NCBI GenBank assembly: GCA_022813625.1 | Contig: JAKLMB010000024.1 | Location: 62,001 to 126,000, forward strand | Direction: 5' to 3' | Source of the DNA: Aaosphaeria pasadenensis | Taxonomy: Eukaryota; Ascomycota; Dothideomycetes; Pleosporales | Length of the DNA stretch: 64,000 nt | Shown: piece by piece, positions 59,194 through 64,000 of the stretch | Layout of the letters: each line of letters opens with the position of its first letter | How positions within the stretch are numbered: position 1 is the first letter of the stretch | Translations under genes and position numbers: made by a program | Notes under the pieces: model-generated | The model's database searches: none | Told to the model about the DNA's origin: nothing | The model's input: only the letters and a program-made list of their open reading frames with translations

Positions 59194-60202
59194 CTACGGC
59201 AGGAAATGCGAATAATGGCCAGGAACCCGCTGTCTGCACTTTTCGCAATCGTCCCGGTAGCCCATGCTGAATCGTCCCTTGCCGGACAGTGCTCCACTGC
59301 GTTTGCGTCCGCGTGACGGAGTCGTTAAAACACCCGGCGGTGGCGGCAGTCCATCACTACTCTCCTGTGACTCCAGGTCTATCCGCTCAGCATTCGACGT
59401 CACACTAAGACGCGAAAGTTGCGACTGCGTGAGGGCGGTGGGCGTATCTGGGACATCTTCGTCCTCCGAGATGGGCGACGGCATGCGGCGACTGCGGTCG
59501 TGTTCTACCTGCGCCTGCTTTCGTATTGTCGGAGGCTTCTGGAGGAGTGGGTTCTGGGGCACGCCGAGGTAGCCGTTTCCGGAGTCCATGCTCAAACCAC
59601 CCGCCAAGCCACTGCTCGGATAGCCGACTCCGCCCAAAAGACTCGTATTCATGGGCCCTCTGGGTCCGTTGAAGGTTGGGAAAATGGGCGTTGGCAATCG
59701 TCCTGTGTTGTTTGCTGCTGCGTCTATGCTGCTGAACGAGTCGAAGTTGAGCTTCGCGGGCCTGAGGAAGTTCGATATGAAGGGAGAATCTGGCGGCTGG
59801 CTGCCAATGATGTCGAAGTCGTCTTCCTCCTCTTCCACCTCCATGTCCATGTCCATGTCCAAATCTGCCTGCCGTGGAGAGGAAAATGTCGGCTGTTCAT
59901 CTTGCACTGAGACTGGAGAGTTCTGCTCGGACTGGGCGGGTGTCATGGCTCCTAGATCTTGCATAATGTGAGGCGGCGACGGTTGACTGCCAAAGTTTGA
60001 TAGAGAGCTGAGGTTGGCGTTGACATTGTGAAATCCATGGAAGGCGAAGGGACGTGACTTCTATAGAGATATGTTGTCAGTGTTTGGTCTACGATGGGGG
60101 AGCGATGGGCCTGGTGGCAGCACATACTTTCAAGTACCTGTCATCCTCTGAATCCGAGTCGTCGTCTCGTGCACGCTTCAGAGGTTGTTGAAACGCAAAC
60201 AT
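59194..60202 (-). CDS. Conserved-looking hypothetical protein, 313 aa
   Basis: Two exons (60202-60128 and 60060-59194) encode 313 residues. I do not recognise a named family. The start gives MFAFQQPLKRARDDDSDSEDD, a basic PLKRAR patch followed by acidic residues, which resembles a nuclear localisation signal with casein kinase sites. The 67-base intron joins DDRYLK to KSRPFAFHGFHNVN in phase 0. The middle is disordered and Ser/Pro-rich, with a DMDMDM run at 59842-59862 in an acidic block. The last 20 residues, GYRDDCEKCRQRVPGHYSHF plus LP, hold a C-x2-C pair and two histidines that could bind zinc and look the most constrained. It is probably nuclear; a role in regulation would be a guess. 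It is convergent with the Aim21-like gene. Confidence 0.75.
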
Positions 60203-61913
60203 GGTGATGTAGTGATCTTGTGACGGAGTGTGTGGTTTGCGACAGGCGTGGTCAACACGTCGGAGGGGGAGAGGGATAAGGACAGGAAGCGACCGACGAG
60301 GGACGGGAACGGCGAAGAGGTTGACTTGAGATGTTTTGAAGAAGTCACCCAAGCGCAGTGCGCATTATGTTTAGGTCATGACCAAACGGAGGAGGGGGTA
60401 GCCGTGTGGATCAGGGGAAGTCGCATGTAGGCACGACAGGGTAGAATGGTGCGTTTCAGGCGGCCTCGGACGCTACAAACTCTTGCACGCTCACGCCCAC
60501 ACTGGTAGTCAAGTACAGGCTGGCACGCTCATACGCCCACTAATAGACTAATACTATCTCTCTATCTGCACGAAAGAAAGAGTCGACGGTGGTCCCGCGC
60601 GCCACCCTTTATCGATAATGCGAGCGATGTGGAGTCGTTGGTCGAGGCGATGGTTCAGCTCTTAATTTGGTGTGCCTGGGCTGGCCCGCTTGCAGCTACA
60701 CACTGTACACGGTCGCCAACCGATGACGGAGTAGATAGATTGGTATGTAGATTGTGGGATACGCGCTGGCACACACTCCGCAAATGACGATGCTGCAGCA
60801 CTGCGTCGTCGAGTGGTCAGCCGTCACCAGGATGGGAGATGCGAGGGTCACATTGCAGTTGCGCCTCGGATGGGCGCCTCCATGGGGATGTTGCGGCTTA
60901 GAGGTCGTATTTGGTGAGATGAGAAGGGGGCAGACCGGACAGTGGACAGGCTGGGGTGTAGGTCTTAATAGAGCGAGTTAATGTGTGTGTGCGACGTGGT
61001 GGCGGGTGGACGTGAGTAATTGAGTGCTGAGGAAGGTTGAACGATGGAGGAAGGGTGATTAGTTCATGCAAATATACTCGGTACCACCACCACCACCACC
61101 ACCACCACTAACAGGAGGGAGAATTGATGGCTACAATTTTGTTGTTTTTGTTGTTGTTGATTTGTTTATACTAAGTTATAAGGTATATTTGTAAACATGG
61201 TGAAGGTGAGTTCAGACCATGTTCACTGTTTGTTTACTTGTTTACTACGGTGAGGGTGAAGGTGAAGATGATAATTAATTGAGGTGACGCTGTTGGCCAG
61301 ATCCGACTTGTAACTTGTAACTACTCGTAGAATAGATGCATTCGTCCTGGCGCCTATCCAAAACAGGCTTAGAGGATTCAAAGGCGGTGAATGTCCCTCC
61401 CCTCCTCCGTCAACCAATCAGGGCTCAGCATTCACTTCACTCATCGAAAAATTATTATCTTTTTGTGGAAGCTTTGTGACTCCGCTCCGTCGCTGGTCTG
61501 CCTTTCTTGGGTTTATGATACGAAACAACTCACTTAAAGGATCAACAACATTACATCAATTCGTCTACTATCCTGCAGAATCGCTTTCCACCCCGAATTT
61601 GGATTCAATTCTCTTAATTATCCTGATCGTCTGCAATCAATCGGCTCCGCAAACCGGCCTCAGTACTCCGTACGTTGTGCTCTCTTTCTTGTGACTCGGC
61701 TGCCCACCCCCACCAAAACCTGAACTGGCTCCAAGCATTTACAGGCATTAATAAACCCAGATCGTACATCACGCCAGTAGCCTAAAATACTCTCGAGTAT
61801 GTTGAATAGTCGAGCCAGTAATATCAATATGCTGTGCTCATGCACGCCCTTCACTTGCTGATGACAACTTGTGGTTAGGTATTTAACACATTCGGTCCCC
61901 GGACTTCCACACA
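60203..61913. promoter_or_regulatory. Divergent upstream region of the 313-aa gene and DAHP synthase
   Basis: 1.7 kb without a gene, holding two promoters. Two TGACTC hexamers (61477-61482 and 61690-61695) lie 437 and 224 bases before the DAHP synthase ATG and match the core of the Gcn4/CPC1 element used in general amino acid control. A CCA-repeat is at 61083-61108 and TACTCCGTA at 61664. No open frame is convincing. Confidence 0.55.
61083..61108. repeat. (ACC)n microsatellite
   Basis: Perfect ACC triplet run in intergenic DNA. Confidence 0.95.
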
Positions 61914-63160
61914 ATGGCATCACAAACCTCAAATAACATTGACAACATGCCTGAGCAAAGCGACGACGTGCGTGGTAAGTACTCCATTCACCATGTTCCA
62001 GTACACTCTCCCTCTAGCCTCTGCTAACCATGACTCCTCCTAGTCCTTGGATACGACCCATTGATCCCGCCCGCACTCCTCTCCTCCGAGATCCCTATCC
62101 CTCGCCATGCTGAAGAAACCGTGATCAAGGGCCGCAAAGGCGCTGCCAACATCATCACACAGAAGGATGACCGTCTCCTCGTCATGGTCGGACCCTGCTC
62201 CCTCCACGACCCCGCCGTTGCCATCGAGTACTGCCAGCGATTGAAGGCCCTCGCCGACAAGCTCGACAAGGACCTCCTCATCATCATGCGCGCCTACCTC
62301 GAGAAGCCTCGAACAACCGTCGGCTGGAAAGGTCTGATCAACGACCCCGACATCGACGAGAGCTACCAGATCAACAAGGGTCTCCGAATCTCCCGCAAGC
62401 TCTTCGTCGACCTCACTTCCCAAGGCATGCCCATTGCCTCCGAGATGCTCGACACAATCTCTCCCCAGTTCCTCGCAGACCTGATCTCGCTGGGTGCTAT
62501 CGGTGCGCGAACCACTGAGTCTCAATTGCACCGAGAGCTCGCGTCTGGTCTCTCCTTCCCCATCGGCTTCAAGAACGGCACGGACGGCGGTCTCACCGTC
62601 GCCGTGGACGCCATCGGAGCCGCCGCCGCAAAGCACCACTTCATGGGTGTCACCAAGCAAGGTCTCGCAGCCATCACCAGGACGGCCGGAAACGAGCACT
62701 GCTTCGTCATTCTCCGCGGCGGAAGCAAGGGCACCAACTACGACAAGGACAGCATCAAGTCCGTCAGGGAAGCTTTGAAGAAGAAGAACCTCCCCGAGGT
62801 GATGATGGTCGACTGCTCGCACGGTACGTCATCCCGATTCTGCTCACACTACAACCCCAGCTAATTAAATCAACCACAGGCAACTCCAACAAGAACCACA
62901 AGAACCAGCCCCTCGTGGCACAGGACATCTCCGAGCAGATCCGAAACGGCGAGACCGGAATCGTCGGCGTGATGATCGAGTCCCACATCAACGAGGGCAA
63001 CCAGAAGGTCCCCGCCGAGGGCCCCAGCGGCCTCAAGAAGGGCGTCTCCATCACCGACGCCTGCATAAACTGGGAGTCCACCGTCGAGGTCCTCGAGAAC
63101 CTCGCGGCCGCCGTCGCCGAGCGGAGAGCGAACAAGAGCAAAGCGAATGGTGCCAATTAA
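61914..63160 (+). CDS. 3-deoxy-D-arabino-heptulosonate 7-phosphate (DAHP) synthase, class I
   Basis: Three exons (61914-61974, 62044-62823, 62880-63160) encode 373 residues, matching yeast Aro3/Aro4 (370). The enzyme joins phosphoenolpyruvate and erythrose 4-phosphate, the first step of the shikimate pathway to aromatic amino acids. Family motifs are intact: LGYDPLIPPALL, VGPCSLHD, RAYLEKPRTTVGWKGLINDPD, EMLDTISPQ, GAIGARTTESQLHREL, GFKNGTDGG, the metal-site region DCSHGNSNK, and GVSITDACI. The last intron splits CSH|GNSNK exactly. Whether it is the tyrosine- or phenylalanine-inhibited isoform is not decided: some residues look Aro3-like (LLIIMRAYL, QINKGLRISR) and others Aro4-like (HHFMGVTK, GNEHCFVILRGG). 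Two TGACTC sites upstream suggest cross-pathway control. Confidence 0.96.
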
Positions 63161-63689
63161 ACAGGGCGGCTCTTTCTATACGTATAGACGGAGGATGGGT
63201 AGATGCATCAAAAGGTCGGGGCCATTGCGCGATGAAACGAATATTTACGTAGTAGGGAGTCTTATGTTCAATTGGGTACATTTGGAAGGGAAACTTGGTC
63301 ATATGCGGGAGTCCTGAACAAAAAGCTCAAAAAATTGTAATTCTTTGAAAAGAACTATTTTGGCATTAGCTATTTTCTTCCACACGCGCAGCTGTACCTG
63401 GTGCCCCTCTTGATGAATAACAAATAATTCAATGATTGTTGACACCCACAACAAGATGACAATCAAACCGTACATATATCCGTTAATCGTTCCAGGAGTT
63501 TGTATTAATCAACTTCCAATGTGTACTCCAGTGGAAGTCATCACATCAAACCAGTGACCAAAAAAACAATAACCCCTCCTATTTTTTACAGGTTTGGCTG
63601 TCACATGCAACAACAACCAGAACAACTAAGAGCCCCACCCACTATCGTCATACAGAAAGCAGAAAACAATGTAAAAAAAATGGCAAAAA
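63161..63689. other. Convergent intergenic stretch
   Basis: 3' flank of DAHP synthase and downstream flank of the minus-strand tRNA-Ala, whose T-rich terminator shows as A runs at 63672-63680. No further gene. Confidence 0.6.
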
Positions 63690-63789
63690 TGGACGGGTAG
63701 GGGATCGAACCCTAGACCTCCCGCATTGTATACACACTCCTTGGTGGAGTCGTTGCAAAGCGGGCGCTCTGCCGCTGAGCTACACGCCC
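63690..63789 (-). tRNA. tRNA-Ala(UGC), intron-containing
   Basis: Cloverleaf with acceptor GGGCGTG/CCCGTCC and discriminator A, D-stem GCTC/GAGC, anticodon stem CCCGC/GCGGG with anticodon TGC, and T-arm TAGGG-TTCGATC-CCCTA. The G3-U70 wobble pair that identifies alanine tRNAs is present, and pair 6-67 is mismatched as in yeast tRNA-Ala. A 28-base intron (63726-63753) sits after position 37 and contains its own ACTCC/GGAGT hairpin. Confidence 0.95.
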
Positions 63790-64000
63790 TGATATATCAT
63801 CGTAGTTGATTGATGAGGATATTCAAATTTTGATAGGACATATAGCTATGCAAACAATTGCTCGCATCCAAATGTGCTTGTTCCTGAGCCTATGTATGAC
63901 AAGCGAAGAATTCAATTCGTGCTTCGTGTGTCAGGATTGAGATCCACGGCACAGCCTTAGTCCCGTTTATTCGCGGCGGGTCAGCAATTAGCGGCACAGA
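63790..64000. other. Right edge
   Basis: Upstream flank of tRNA-Ala. Too short to judge; no gene is seen. Confidence 0.5.

Overview
This window is nuclear DNA of a filamentous ascomycete (Pezizomycotina; Leotiomycetes is only a guess). The evidence is short GT-AG introns of about 48-70 bases with CTAAC/CTGAC-type branch sites, a dedicated two-subunit fungal type I fatty acid synthase, a DASH kinetochore subunit, fungal INO80 subunits, intron-containing tRNA genes and long microsatellite-rich intergenic stretches. There is no operon logic and no CRISPR array. Exon borders below were read by hand from splice signals, frame and family alignment from memory; none was tested against RNA or a database.

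Layout. 1-8.7 kb: a disordered 650-residue protein of unknown role and a secreted phytase-like protein, both on the minus strand. 8.7-24.3 kb: fas2 (minus) and fas1 (plus), head to head around a 3.6 kb shared upstream region; together they encode the alpha6-beta6 fatty acid synthase. 24.9-29.2 kb: a Brr6/Brl1-type nuclear envelope protein, a tRNA-Ile and nse1 of the Smc5/6 complex. 29.2-35.7 kb: an AT-richer, gene-poor island with two more identical tRNA-Ile(AAU) genes and one unrecognised 604-residue gene. 35.8-38.5 kb: a Pyp1-type MAP kinase tyrosine phosphatase with a rhodanese-like domain, followed by 4.9 kb with no gene.

43.4-51.6 kb is dense and conserved: arp5, dad4, ies6, got1, tad2 and tvp18. 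Arp5 and Ies6 form one module of INO80 and their start codons lie only 1.1 kb apart. Got1 and Tvp18 are both Golgi membrane proteins. 54-60 kb: an Aim21-like actin-patch protein and an unrecognised nuclear-looking protein, convergent. 61.9-63.8 kb: a DAHP synthase (first step of the shikimate pathway) and an intron-containing tRNA-Ala(UGC).

No cassette-like novel system is obvious. The items most worth a second look are the arp5-dad4-ies6 cluster, the start codon of dad4 standing alone in its own exon, the triplicated tRNA-Ile with its duplicated 5' flank, the unrecognised gene between two of those copies, and an intergenic 9-mer (TACGGAGTA) that recurs far more often than chance.
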